This document shows, piece by piece, positions 1-8,448 of a DNA stretch of 64,000 nucleotides (within the stretch, counting starts at the first letter, position 1; each line of letters opens with the position of its first letter). This DNA is from Streptomyces profundus. GTDB lineage: Bacteria; Actinomycetota; Actinomycetes; Streptomycetales; Streptomycetaceae. The position numbers were made by a program, and so were the translations under genes. Below the pieces are notes generated by a model that made no database searches, was not told where the DNA came from, and worked only from the letters and a program-made list of their open reading frames with translations. The DNA is taken from positions 3,160,501 to 3,224,500 of the forward strand of contig NZ_CP082362.1 in assembly GCF_020740535.1 (NCBI RefSeq), given 5' to 3'.

Positions 1-2516
1 ACGGCGGGGCGTCCCCCGCCGTGTTCGGTGCGCAGCGTCCGGCAGTGGTCCAGGGCCGCCGTGACCGGTTTGGGGCCGCGCCAGAGGGAGACCCCGATGG
101 CGCCGAGGGCGGCGGCCCGCTCCGGCTCGACGCCCGCCCGCACCGCGTGGTGCAGGGCGCGGGCGAGGACGCGTTCGGCGGTGCCGTGCCGCCCTCGTTC
201 CTGGTCGAGTTGGGCGATCCGCAGGCAGGCCCTGGCCTGGCCGAGGTGGTCGTCGGCGGCCTCGAAGACGGGCAGCGTGGCGCGCGCGGCCTCGGCCGGT
301 GACTCGGCGCGGCCACCGGCCCCGCCGACGGAGGCGAGGACCAGCCGGGCGTGCGCGGCCTCCACCGTGTCCGCCTCGGTGGCCGGCGCGGTGGCGAGCA
401 GTTCTTCGAGCAGCGCCCGGCCTTCGGCGCCGCGCCCCAGGTCGATGAGGGTCTGCCCGAGTCGTCTGCGGGCGCCCGAGCTGTGGGGTTCGCCCGGCTG
501 GTAGTGGTGCACGGCCCGGGTGAGAAGCCCGGCGGCCCAGACGGGGTCGGCGTGGGCCAGGGCCAGCCGGCCGGCGTCGGCCAGCGCGTCGGCCGCCTGG
601 CGGCGCAGCCGGTCGGTGTCCGGGGCCTGGGCGCCCAACTCGACGCGGTAGCGGTGGGCCTGCTCCAGATGGGCACCGACGGCGGCGCTGCCGCTCCGCC
701 GTACCGAGTCCGAACGGGCGGCGCGTTCGTGGCGGTCGGCGCGGTCGTTCTTGGGCTGGCTGTCGTAGACGACCTCCAGGATGAGCCCGCCGGCGAACCG
801 GAACGCGTCGCCGTCCTGGATGATCAGGCGGTGGCGCACCAGGCGGCGCAGCGTGGCGTGGAGTTCGGCGCGCGGTTCCGTGCGGGCGCCGGCGTCGAGG
901 TGGGTCTCGGGGCGGTCGGCGAGGTGGGCCTCGGGGCGGTCGGCGAGGTCGAGGAGTTCGTCGGCGGTGAAGTCGCGGCCCAGCACGGAGGCCAGGCCGA
1001 GGGCGCGCCGTTCGGGCGGGTCGAGGGTGTCGATCCTGGCGCCGATCAGGGCCTGGAGCGGGAGCGGGACATCGCCGGGCGCGGCGCCCAACGCACCCTG
1101 GGCGATGAGCAGTTGCTCCAGGTGGAGGGGGTTGCCGCCGGCTCGCTCCAGCAGCTGCCCGGCGAGCGGCTGCCCCGGCGCGCGCCCGTCGTGGGCGGCC
1201 AGCCCGGCGGCGAGGAGGCGCGCCTCCTCGTCCCGGAGTCCGGCCAACGCCATGGCCTCGCCGGCGAGTTCGGGCCGCCGGTCGAAGAGTTGCGGGCGGG
1301 TGAGCAGCACCACGAGCACGGCGGCTTCGGTGAGTTCGGCGAGCGTCTGGTCGAGGACGTCGAAGAACGGGTCGGCCGCCCAGTGGCAGTCGTCGATCAC
1401 CAGGATGGCGGGCCGGGTCGCGGTGAGGTCGGTGAGGACCTGGACGAGCGCGGCACAGGTGGCGTCGACGGAGGGGTGCGGGGTTCCGTTGCGGAGCAGG
1501 CCCTGTTGGAGCAGGGCGAGTCCGAGGGGATGTTCGAGGGGATGCTCGAGGGAAGGGGGCACGGTGTCCTCGGTGCGCAGCAGGGAGGACACCGCGTCGG
1601 CGAGGGGCCCGAGGCTGGCCTGTTCCCCGCGCGCCCGGCCCCGCCCCACGCCGTACCAGCGGCGGCCGGCCGAGGCGGTGGTCCCGCGCAGCCACTCGCG
1701 CAGCAGCCGGGTCTTGCCCTGTCCCGCCTCGCCGCTCACCACCATTCGGGTGGCCCGCCTGGTGTCGATCACCTGCCGCAACGCCGCGTCCAGCGCGGCG
1801 AGTTCGGGGGCGCGGCCGACGAAGTCGACGTCGGTCCCGCGCGGTGCGTCCGGCCCTTCCTCCGCGTCCAGCCCGAGCAGCCGGTGGGCGGTGACCCGTT
1901 CGCTCTTGCCCTTGACCCGCAGCGGCCCGATGTCGGCGACCCGAACCCCTGCGCCGGCGGCGCGCAGGGTGTCGGCGCCGATGAGGATCTCGCCGGCCGA
2001 CGCGTTCTGCTCCAGGCGGGCGGCGACGTTGACGATCTCGCCGGACACCATCGCCTGCCGCGCGGTGGACGAACCGGTCACCGCCTGCCCGGTGTTGATG
2101 CCGATGCGCATCTCAAGGCGGACGCCGATGGCGGTCTCCAGCCGGTCGTTGAGCTCGGTCAGCGCCGCGCGCATGCCCAGGGCGGCGGCGATCGCCTGCC
2201 GGGCGTCGTCCTCCCGGACCGTCGGCACGCCGAAGACGGCCATCACGGCGTCGCCGATGAACTTCTCGACGGTGCCCCCGTGTTCCTCGATCCGCAGCCG
2301 CATCCGGTCGAACCAGCGCAGGCTCACCGAGCGGAGGGTCTCCGCGTCGAGCGTGCCGGAGAGCGCGGTGGAGCCCACCAGGTCGCAGAAGAGCACCGTC
2401 ACGACCTTGCGGCCGGTGGCCCTGCCGGTGGCCGCCGTGGGGGCGCACGGCTGGCCGCAGAGATGGCAGAACCGGGCGTCGGACGGCAGCTCGCGCCGGC
2501 ACGGGGCGCAGAACAT
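1..2516 (-). CDS. Zinc-ribbon / class III nucleotide cyclase / AAA ATPase regulator (3' end outside window)
   Basis: About 838 residues are visible and no stop is reached, so the C-terminus lies outside the window. The N-terminus has a four-cysteine zinc ribbon (C3, C6, C17, C20). A class III adenylate/guanylate cyclase domain follows, with metal-site motifs FCDLVGST near residue 40 and FIGDAVMAVFG near residue 90, and a GEIVNVAARLEQ segment carrying the Asn/Arg pair. An AAA/LuxR-like ATPase follows with P-loop GEAGQGKT near residue 265. Catalytic residues look intact, so it may make a cyclic nucleotide, but many homologues are signalling ATPases of unknown output. It starts 28 nt after the small-protein gene in the leftward operon, which suggests it is a regulator of the radical-SAM locus. 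Confidence 0.85.
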   Translation of the reverse strand, partial: MFCAPCRRELPSDARFCHLCGQPCAPTAATGRATGRKVVTVLFCDLVGSTALSGTLDAETLRSVSLRWFDRMRLRIEEHGGTVEKFIGDAVMAVFGVPTVREDDARQAIAAALGMRAALTELNDRLETAIGVRLEMRIGINTGQAVTGSSTARQAMVSGEIVNVAARLEQNASAGEILIGADTLRAAGAGVRVADIGPLRVKGKSERVTAHRLLGLDAEEGPDAPRGTDVDFVGRAPELAALDAALRQVIDTRRATRMVVSGEAGQGKTRLLREWLRGTTASAGRRWYGVGRGRARGEQASLGPLADAVSSLLRTEDTVPPSLEHPLEHPLGLALLQQGLLRNGTPHPSVDATCAALVQVLTDLTATRPAILVIDDCHWAADPFFDVLDQTLAELTEAAVLVVLLTRPQLFDRRPELAGEAMALAGLRDEEARLLAAGLAAHDGRAPGQPLAGQLLERAGGNPLHLEQLLIAQGALGAAPGDVPLPLQALIGARIDTLDPPERRALGLASVLGRDFTADELLDLADRPEAHLADRPETHLDAGARTEPRAELHATLRRLVRHRLIIQDGDAFRFAGGLILEVVYDSQPKNDRADRHERAARSDSVRRSGSAAVGAHLEQAHRYRVELGAQAPDTDRLRRQAADALADAGRLALAHADPVWAAGLLTRAVHHYQPGEPHSSGARRRLGQTLIDLGRGAEGRALLEELLATAPATEADTVEAAHARLVLASVGGAGGRAESPAEAARATLPVFEAADDHLGQARACLRIAQLDQERGRHGTAERVLARALHHAVRAGVEPERAAALGAIGVSLWRGPKPVTAALDHCRTLRTEHGGGRPA

Positions 2517-2544
2517 GGGGTTTCCTCCAGAAGAGCGGACCGGC

Positions 2545-2799
2545 TCAGAACAGGGCGCCGCCCGCGACCTCGGCGTGCGCCTGCACCTCGGGGGCGGCCT
2601 CGTCGAGACGCACCTTGATGTCGATCAGCAGCGAGAGCTCCTCGGGGGTCAACGTGCGGAGCACGGCGTGCTGTTCGTCGCTCAGCGCGTCGAAGTTGAA
2701 CCCGGCCTCGGCGAGGGCCCCCAGTGTCGGCTCGGACGATGTGGGCTCCGACGACGCGGGCTCGGACGACGCGGGCTCGGGTCGCGTGCTGTCGTTCAT
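2545..2799 (-). CDS. 84-aa small protein resembling the aroma-sacti cluster family; possible RiPP substrate
   Basis: The N-terminus is a Ser/Glu/Pro repeat (SSEPASSEPTSSEP) encoded by imperfect 15-bp repeats. The rest is a compact helical segment, FNFDALSDEQHAVLRTLT, then PEELSLLIDIKVRLDEA, and a short tail ending AGGALF. From memory this matches the small actinobacterial proteins annotated as aroma-sacti cluster domain, found beside radical SAM enzymes; I cannot confirm the family here. The start overlaps the stop of the upstream diiron-protein gene (ATGA), so translation is coupled. It could be a second precursor with a GG-type tail or an accessory peptide-binding protein. Confidence 0.75.
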   Translation of the reverse strand: MNDSTRPEPASSEPASSEPTSSEPTLGALAEAGFNFDALSDEQHAVLRTLTPEELSLLIDIKVRLDEAAPEVQAHAEVAGGALF

Positions 2800-3509
2800 G
2801 CGGGTTCTCCGGGGTCGTTCGCGGGGTCGGTGGGCGGGTCGGTCGCCAGGTGGCGGAAGAGCTGGGTGAGGAGGCCGGCCGTGTGCAGCGCGCTGACGGA
2901 GACCACCGTCCGCTGCCGCCCGGTCAGCGGCAGCTCGTCGAACTCCCGCAGCAGCGCGGCGAGATGGCCGCCGTCCAGCGCCGCGTGCTCGCGGAGGGTG
3001 CGGAACGCGGCGGGCGGCAGCCCGGTGGCCAGGGCGAGCCGGTCCGGCAGCCAGGGGGCGGGGGCGTTGCCCTCCAGCACGGCCATATAGCCGAGCAGCG
3101 CGACGGGGTGCTCGTGCTCGACGCGGTAGTGCTGCGCCCCCGCGAGTTCGACGACGGCCCTGGGCGGCACGTCGGGCGCCCGGCCGCCCGCCTCGGCGAG
3201 GTCGGCCAACAGCCAGGCGTCGTGGCCGCGTTCCTCCTCGGCGTGGCGGCGGTAGTAGGCGGCCAGGCGCGGCGCGTAGGGGTCGTCGAGGTCGGCGCAG
3301 CGGGCGGCGGCGCGCTCAAGCAGCGGCACCGAGGCCACCAGCAGCGGGTGCATGGCGGCCAGATAGCGGAGATAGCGCTCCCTGAGCCCTTCGGGCCGCC
3401 AGAGGCGTTCGGTGGCGCGGTGCAGCGCCGGGGTGACGAGCGCGAGCTTCATGCCGAGCACGGCGGAGGGCGCGGCGGAGGGCGCGACGGAGGGCGGCGA
3501 CGCGGTCAT
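2796..3509 (-). CDS. Haem-oxygenase-like diiron (iron-containing redox) protein
   Basis: The 237-residue all-helical protein has the ligand pattern of haem-oxygenase-like diiron oxidases (HDOs such as UndA, BesC and SznF). It shows an EEERGHDAW segment in mid-protein, a YRVEHEHP segment, and EHAALDGGH near the C-terminus, the last giving an H..D..H-like ligand set. Family members cleave C-C bonds or hydroxylate amines; the substrate here is unknown. The start overlaps the radical SAM stop by ATGA and its stop overlaps the next start, so the genes are tightly coupled. The context suggests a tailoring oxidase acting on a peptide or amino acid. An alternative is a TenA-like fold without iron. 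Confidence 0.75.
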   Translation of the reverse strand: MTASPPSVAPSAAPSAVLGMKLALVTPALHRATERLWRPEGLRERYLRYLAAMHPLLVASVPLLERAAARCADLDDPYAPRLAAYYRRHAEEERGHDAWLLADLAEAGGRAPDVPPRAVVELAGAQHYRVEHEHPVALLGYMAVLEGNAPAPWLPDRLALATGLPPAAFRTLREHAALDGGHLAALLREFDELPLTGRQRTVVSVSALHTAGLLTQLFRHLATDPPTDPANDPGEPA

Positions 3510-4585
3510 CGGTCGCCCTCGGCGGGGGCCAGCGTCACCAGGTCGGCGTAGCGGGCGCAGCCGAAGCGCCGGACCAACGCCGCTGGCCCCGCGGCGCGTT
3601 GCTCGTCGGCGACGAGCCCGTCGATGAGCGCGCCGACCCGGCCCGAGGCGTCGCGGGCCGCGCCGTCGCCGACCTCGGGCTGGTCGCTGAGCCCGTGGCA
3701 GGCGCGGCAGTAGCCGTCGGGGGGCGGGGACGACGCGTAACGGGAGTGCAGGCGGCGCGGTCCCATGGCGCGCACCAGGCGGAGCACGGGGGATTCGAGG
3801 GAGCGTTCCCTGATGGTGGGCCAGTCGTGTTCCGCGATGTGCCCGAGGCGCAGATGGGCGGGGACGGGGCGGCGGTCGATCGCCCGCTGCCCGCAGCAGG
3901 CGATCACGGTGCCGTCGAAGGCGATCGTCGGCCAGGCCGCCATGGCGCACGGCGGGGCGCGGAAGTGGTGCGGGGCCGGCGGGGGTTGGGCCGCCAGCCG
4001 GGCGCCTCGGCCGAGCGGCCTGACCTCGTTGACCAGCATGGGCACCCGGTCGGCGAAGGTGCGGCGGATATCGGCGACGGCGTCGGCCAGATACGGGTCG
4101 TCGGGGCCGCTGCCGGTGAGGTGGACGCTCACCGGCGTGCCGGCGTCGAGCACCGCCCGGAGAGCGCGGAACACGGCGGCGCGGGGAACCTCGCGCTCGT
4201 GGTGCGCGTCCACACTGGCGGAGAAGTGGTCGAGCGCGGTGATGGCCCCCATGACGGGGCGGGGGACACGGCCCTGGCGGGCGAAGTACATGCCGCTCAG
4301 CAGCGCGACGCGGGATCCGGCCCGCTGGGCCGATCTGGTGAGACGAAGGGCGAGTCGGGGCAGCAGCAGCGGCTCGCCGCCGGTCAGCATCACCACGTCG
4401 GGCCGGTTCGCGGGCTCGAACGACGCCACGAACCGCAGCAGTTGCTTGGAATCCGGCCGCTGGGTCGTGGTCAGGGACGAGTTGGTGGAGCAGTGGGCAC
4501 AACTCAGCGGGCAGCGCCGGGTGAGCGCGACCAGCAGGCCGGCGCCCGGCGTCGGCCGGCGGCCGATGAGTTCCGCCAGGTCCAT
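3506..4585 (-). CDS. Radical SAM enzyme with C-terminal cysteine-rich region
   Basis: The 359-residue protein has the radical SAM cluster motif CPLSCAHC (C25, C29, C32) and the SAM-binding motif GGEP at residues 69-72. C-terminal cysteines in PPCAMAAW, IACCGQ and GYCRACHG suggest a SPASM or twitch-like auxiliary cluster. The chosen ATG has a strong GGGAGGGG ribosome site; an in-frame upstream start 14 codons earlier lacks one. It is the first gene of the leftward operon, divergent from the 41-aa precursor-like gene. It may modify that peptide or the 84-aa protein, but which one is not decided by the sequence. Confidence 0.88.
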   Translation of the reverse strand: MDLAELIGRRPTPGAGLLVALTRRCPLSCAHCSTNSSLTTTQRPDSKQLLRFVASFEPANRPDVVMLTGGEPLLLPRLALRLTRSAQRAGSRVALLSGMYFARQGRVPRPVMGAITALDHFSASVDAHHEREVPRAAVFRALRAVLDAGTPVSVHLTGSGPDDPYLADAVADIRRTFADRVPMLVNEVRPLGRGARLAAQPPPAPHHFRAPPCAMAAWPTIAFDGTVIACCGQRAIDRRPVPAHLRLGHIAEHDWPTIRERSLESPVLRLVRAMGPRRLHSRYASSPPPDGYCRACHGLSDQPEVGDGAARDASGRVGALIDGLVADEQRAAGPAALVRRFGCARYADLVTLAPAEGDR

Positions 4586-4867
4586 GTGCCCCTCCCGTAC
4601 GCCGAGTTGGTGCCACACGGACAACACGGCCGAGCGGAATCCTGCCCCCGGCGGGAGATTTCCGGTCCTGTAACGCCTGGGAAACGGTAAAGCCGCAGGC
4701 CAGCCCGGGTGATCGCCGGCTCACCGGGCCGCCGTCCGGGCTCCCGGCCAGCTGACGGTCCGTATACCGGTGCCCAACCGACAGCAAGGCGTTCCCATAC
4801 CGAAGATCCGTATGTTCTCGCTGAGTCGGCGCAGCGGACGCCGGCAACCCCCGCAAAGGAGGTCAGC
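4586..4867. promoter_or_regulatory. Divergent control region between the two RiPP-locus operons
   Basis: This gap separates the leftward radical SAM operon from the rightward precursor operon, so both promoters should lie here. TCCGTAT occurs twice as a direct repeat (4759-4765 and 4807-4813), and CATACCG/TATACCGG words occur nearby. I could not fix a convincing -35/-10 pair or classical SARP heptamer repeats. The strong AAAGGAGG ribosome site of the precursor gene ends the region. Confidence 0.5.
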
Positions 4868-4993
4868 ATGTCCGAGGACAAGAACGTGGAGCCGGCTGAG
4901 ACCGAGGGCGAGGAGATCGAGGTCGTCGCGCACAGCGAGGACGAGGAGCTGGAAGCCAGCTGCATCATCAACCACTCCAGCGAACTCTCCTGA
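4868..4993 (+). CDS. Putative RiPP precursor peptide, 41 aa
   Basis: The peptide begins MSEDKNVEPAETEGEEIEVV and ends EASCIINHSSELS. The first ~30 residues are very acidic, as in many RiPP leaders. The last ~11 residues, with a single Cys, two Ile, Asn, His and several Ser, form a plausible core. An excellent AAAGGAGG site lies 6-7 nt before the ATG. It is the first gene of an operon with protease, glycosyltransferase, radical SAM enzyme and exporter. The lone Cys would suit one thioether (sactionine-like) link, but C-C or other crosslinks are equally possible. No known precursor family was recognised. Confidence 0.72.
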   Translation: MSEDKNVEPAETEGEEIEVVAHSEDEELEASCIINHSSELS

Positions 4994-5098
4994 GCCAGGC
5001 GGTCCGCCCGACTCCCCACCTGGCCGTGGGATTCGGGCGGACCGCGGGCCCGGGAGCCGGCACCGCAGCAGCCCGTCACGCCATCAAGGGAGCGCCGA

Positions 5099-7249
5099 GT
5101 GACCTCCGTCGTGCCACCCACCCAGCGCCGGTATCCGCACGCGGCCCGGCAGGACGTGAGCGAGGACCTGCACGGCGAGCGCGTCGCCGACCCGTACCGC
5201 TGGCTGGAGGACGCGGAGGCCGAGGCGACGGCGCGCTGGAGCGACGCGCAGGACGCCCTCTACGAGGCGGAGCGCGCGAGCTGGCCCGGGCTGGCCCAGT
5301 GGCACGACGAGGTGACGCGGCTCACCGCCGTCAGCCGCGCCATGTCGCCCAAGGTCTGCGGGGACCGGGTCTTCTGGCGGCGACGGGCGGCCCGCCAGGA
5401 GCATCCCGTGCTCGCGGTCGCCGAGGGGGCGACGGAGCGGGTACTGCTGGATCCCTCGGTGCTCGACCCCACGGGCCACACCGTCCTCGATGCCTGGCAA
5501 CCGTCCCTGGAAGGCGAGTTGCTGGCCTACCAGGTGTCGTCGAACGGCACCGAGGACTCCCAGCTGCTGGTGATCGAGGTGGCGACGGGAAAGGTCGTCG
5601 ACGGTCCGGTGCGCCGGGTGCGGCGGTCCCCCGTCGCCTGGCTGCCGGGCGGCGGGGCCTTCTACTACGTCCGCCATCTCGACCCGCTGGACCCCACGGC
5701 CCGCCCGAACGAGGCGCGTTACCACCGGCGGGTCTATCTGCACCGGGTCGGCACCGCGCCCGAGGCGGACGTGCCGGTGTTCGGCGAGGGCCGGGAGCGG
5801 ACCCAGTTCTACAGCGTCTCGGTGACCTCGGACGGGCGTTGGCTCGGTGTCACGGCCACCCTGGGCACCGGGCGCGGCACCGATCTCTATCTCGCCGACC
5901 TGACACTCGACCCACCGGACCGGCCCCGGCTGCGCCCCGTCCAGGAGGGCAGGGACGCGGCCACCCGCCTGCACGCGGTCCCCGACACGGGGCCCGACGA
6001 TCCGGTGTGGCTGCGCACCGACCGGGACGCGCCGCGCGGCCGGGTCGTCGCCTGCCGGCCGGCGGACGCGCACCTCGGCCCCGACGCGTGGCGGGAGGTG
6101 ATCGCGGAGCGGCCCGACGCGGTCCTGACCCATCTTCTGGTGCTCTCCGGGCCCGAACTCGACCGTCCCGTCGGGCTGGTGGCCTGGACCCGCCATATGG
6201 CGGCCGAGGTGACCGCGCACGATCTGGTCGACGGACGGCTCCTCGCCACCGTGCCGCTGCCCGGCGTCGGCGCCGTGGGGGACTTCTCGGCCGGTCCGCA
6301 CGGGAGCCACCAGGCGTGGTTCGCCTACACCGACTTCGGCACGCCGCCCCTGGTGCTCCGCTTCGACGCGCGGACCCTGCGGGTGACCCGCTGGGAGCGG
6401 GACCCGGGCGAAGCGCCCGACCGGCACGGCGCGGTCACCCGGCAGATCGCCTTCCCGTCCTCGGACGGCACGACGGTGCGGATGTTCGTGATCTCGCCGA
6501 CCGGCCGGCCCGACACGCCGCGCCCGACGCTGCTCGCCGGGTACGGCGGCTTCGCCCAGACCATGTCCCCCCGGTACCGGGCGCAGATCCTGGCCTGGGT
6601 GCGGGCCGGCGGCGCGTTCGCCTGGGCGGGGCTGCGCGGCGGCGGCGAGGAGGGCGAGGAGTGGCACCGGGCCGGCAGCGGCGCGCACAAGCAGAACTCG
6701 TTCGACGACTTCGCCGCCGCGGCCCGGCATCTGGTCACCAGCGGATGGGCCGCCGAAGGGCGGCTCGGGATCATCGGAGGTTCCAATGGCGGACTGCTCG
6801 TGGGAGCGGCCCTCACCCAGTGGCCGGGGTCATTCGCCGCTGTGGTGTGCATGTCCCCGCTGCTGGACATGGTGCGTTACGAGGGCTCGGGGCTCGGCCC
6901 CAGCTGGGTGCCCGAGTACGGCAGCGCCAGCGTTCCGGACCAACTGCGCACCCTGCTGAGCTACTCGCCCTACCACCGGGTCACGCCCGGCACCGCCTAT
7001 CCGGCGGTGCTGCTGACCGCGTCGGACGGCGACACCAGGACGGATCCCCTGCACGCGCGGAAGATGTGCGCCGCGCTGCAACACGCCACCTCGGGCCCGG
7101 GGCCCGTACTGCTGCGCCGTGAGCACGGCGTCGGCCACGGCGACCGGGCGGCGTCGAGCGCGGTGGCGCTGCGCGCCGAGTGCCTGGCGTTCCTCGCCGC
7201 GCACCTCGGCCTGGCGGCGCCGGCCGAGCGAGGGCGGGAGGGCGCGTGA
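5099..7249 (+). CDS. Prolyl-oligopeptidase family serine protease (S9A)
   Basis: The 716-residue protein has an N-terminal beta-propeller-like region and a C-terminal alpha/beta hydrolase domain. The nucleophile motif is GGSNGG near residue 561; the Asp and His of the triad fit LTASDGDTR and EHGVGHG near the C-terminus. The N-terminal DPYRWLED motif is typical of prolyl endopeptidases. No signal peptide is seen, so it should act in the cytoplasm. The GTG start follows AAGGGAG. Its place directly after the precursor gene suggests leader removal or degradation of the modified peptide; prolyl oligopeptidases do this in some RiPP pathways. The only Pro in the precursor lies in the leader, which is a caution. 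Confidence 0.9.
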   Translation: MTSVVPPTQRRYPHAARQDVSEDLHGERVADPYRWLEDAEAEATARWSDAQDALYEAERASWPGLAQWHDEVTRLTAVSRAMSPKVCGDRVFWRRRAARQEHPVLAVAEGATERVLLDPSVLDPTGHTVLDAWQPSLEGELLAYQVSSNGTEDSQLLVIEVATGKVVDGPVRRVRRSPVAWLPGGGAFYYVRHLDPLDPTARPNEARYHRRVYLHRVGTAPEADVPVFGEGRERTQFYSVSVTSDGRWLGVTATLGTGRGTDLYLADLTLDPPDRPRLRPVQEGRDAATRLHAVPDTGPDDPVWLRTDRDAPRGRVVACRPADAHLGPDAWREVIAERPDAVLTHLLVLSGPELDRPVGLVAWTRHMAAEVTAHDLVDGRLLATVPLPGVGAVGDFSAGPHGSHQAWFAYTDFGTPPLVLRFDARTLRVTRWERDPGEAPDRHGAVTRQIAFPSSDGTTVRMFVISPTGRPDTPRPTLLAGYGGFAQTMSPRYRAQILAWVRAGGAFAWAGLRGGGEEGEEWHRAGSGAHKQNSFDDFAAAARHLVTSGWAAEGRLGIIGGSNGGLLVGAALTQWPGSFAAVVCMSPLLDMVRYEGSGLGPSWVPEYGSASVPDQLRTLLSYSPYHRVTPGTAYPAVLLTASDGDTRTDPLHARKMCAALQHATSGPGPVLLRREHGVGHGDRAASSAVALRAECLAFLAAHLGLAAPAERGREGA

Positions 7250-8448
7250 GGGTGCTGCTCTGTCCGCTGAGCGACGGCGGCTATCTCTATCCGACGCTCG
7301 CCGTCGGCCGGGAGTTGGGGCGCCGTGGCCACCGGGTCGACGTGCTGGGCCGGGCCTCGGCCGCCCCGGTGGTCGCCGAGGCGGGGCTGCCCTTCGTCGC
7401 GGCCGACGACCTCGGCGGGCGGCGGGCGTTCTCCGCCACCTGGTGGGGGCCGACGGGGCTGGCGCAGTACCGGGCGACGGTCCGGGCGGCCAGGGCCGCG
7501 CGGGCCGATCTGCTGATCACCTCGGTGCTGTGCAACGGTGCCCTGCTGGCCGCCGAGAAACTGGACCTTCCGGTGGTGGTGGTCGGGCTCGCGGTGCATC
7601 TGTGGGACTACCGGTCGGGCGGGGACGGCGAGCCCCAGCTGGGCAGGACCAGGGAGAGCCGGACCCACGAGTCGCGGAAGCTCCACGCCCAGGTGCGGGA
7701 GGAGGCGGGCCTGTCGGCGCGCGCCGCCCGCTGGGCCGATCCGCTGCTGGGCGACGCGCTGCTGCTCCGCGGCGATCCGGCGCTTGAGTACCCGGGCGCC
7801 CAACTGCCCGCGCCCGTCACGCATGTGGGCCCGCTGGCCTGGGAGCCGAGGGCCGACCCGGCGGAGCTCGCCGAGATCGAGGGCCGGCTGGCGCGGTCGG
7901 GGAAACCCGTCGTCTACGTCCATCTGGGCCGGGCCTTCGGGGGCGCCAGCCTCTGGCCCCGGCTCAACGAGCTCTTCACCGGCGGCCGGTTCCAGGCCGT
8001 GGTGGAGCAGGGCAGGTCGGCCGACCCGACGCCGGCGCCCGAGGCGGACATCCTGCTGGTGCGGAAGCGCTGGCTGGGTCCGCTCGTCGACCGCGCGGGA
8101 CTGGTGCTGACCAACGGCACCTCGGCCCCCGTGCTGGGCGCGCTGCTGCGCGGCCGGCCGCTGGCGATCTCGCCCAACGGCTCCGAACAGCCGCTGCTCT
8201 CCCTCGCCTGCGAGCGGGCCGGCGTGGCCGTGCGCGTGCCCCAAGACCCCGGAAAGACGTCGGCCGACCCGTCGGCGCCGGTGGCGGCCACCTGGCGGGA
8301 CGTCGGCCTGCGAACGCGGGCCCGCGAGCTCGGCGACCGGCTGGCGTCCGTCGACGGCGCGGCCCGCGCGGCCGACACCGTCGAGCGGGTGGCCCAAGGC
8401 ATCCGTGACCCCGAGGAGTTCCATGGATACACGATCAGCCGACACTGA
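7246..8448 (+). CDS. GT1/MGT-type glycosyltransferase-like protein
   Basis: The 400-residue protein has the GT-B layout: an N-terminal acceptor domain starting MRVLLCPLSDGGYLYPTLAV and a C-terminal nucleotide-sugar half with VYVHLGRAFGG and a PLLSLACERAGVAVRV region where UDP-glycosyltransferases carry their donor motif. The classical HCGxGT motif is replaced by TNGTSAPVLGALLRGRPL, so donor binding may differ. The GTG start overlaps the protease stop (GTGA). In this operon it could add a sugar to the peptide, perhaps on a Ser of the core; a role on another small molecule cannot be excluded. Confidence 0.78.
   Translation: MRVLLCPLSDGGYLYPTLAVGRELGRRGHRVDVLGRASAAPVVAEAGLPFVAADDLGGRRAFSATWWGPTGLAQYRATVRAARAARADLLITSVLCNGALLAAEKLDLPVVVVGLAVHLWDYRSGGDGEPQLGRTRESRTHESRKLHAQVREEAGLSARAARWADPLLGDALLLRGDPALEYPGAQLPAPVTHVGPLAWEPRADPAELAEIEGRLARSGKPVVYVHLGRAFGGASLWPRLNELFTGGRFQAVVEQGRSADPTPAPEADILLVRKRWLGPLVDRAGLVLTNGTSAPVLGALLRGRPLAISPNGSEQPLLSLACERAGVAVRVPQDPGKTSADPSAPVAATWRDVGLRTRARELGDRLASVDGAARAADTVERVAQGIRDPEEFHGYTISRH

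Noticed and set aside
351..2618. Long plus-strand open frames opposite the cyclase/ATPase gene
   Set aside because: Arg/Gly/Val-biased shadow translation without motifs; the minus strand carries clear zinc-ribbon, cyclase and P-loop motifs.
5026..7122. 698-codon frame overlapping the prolyl oligopeptidase
   Set aside because: Arg/Gly/Ala-rich shadow in another frame; the S9 protease frame has full catalytic motifs.
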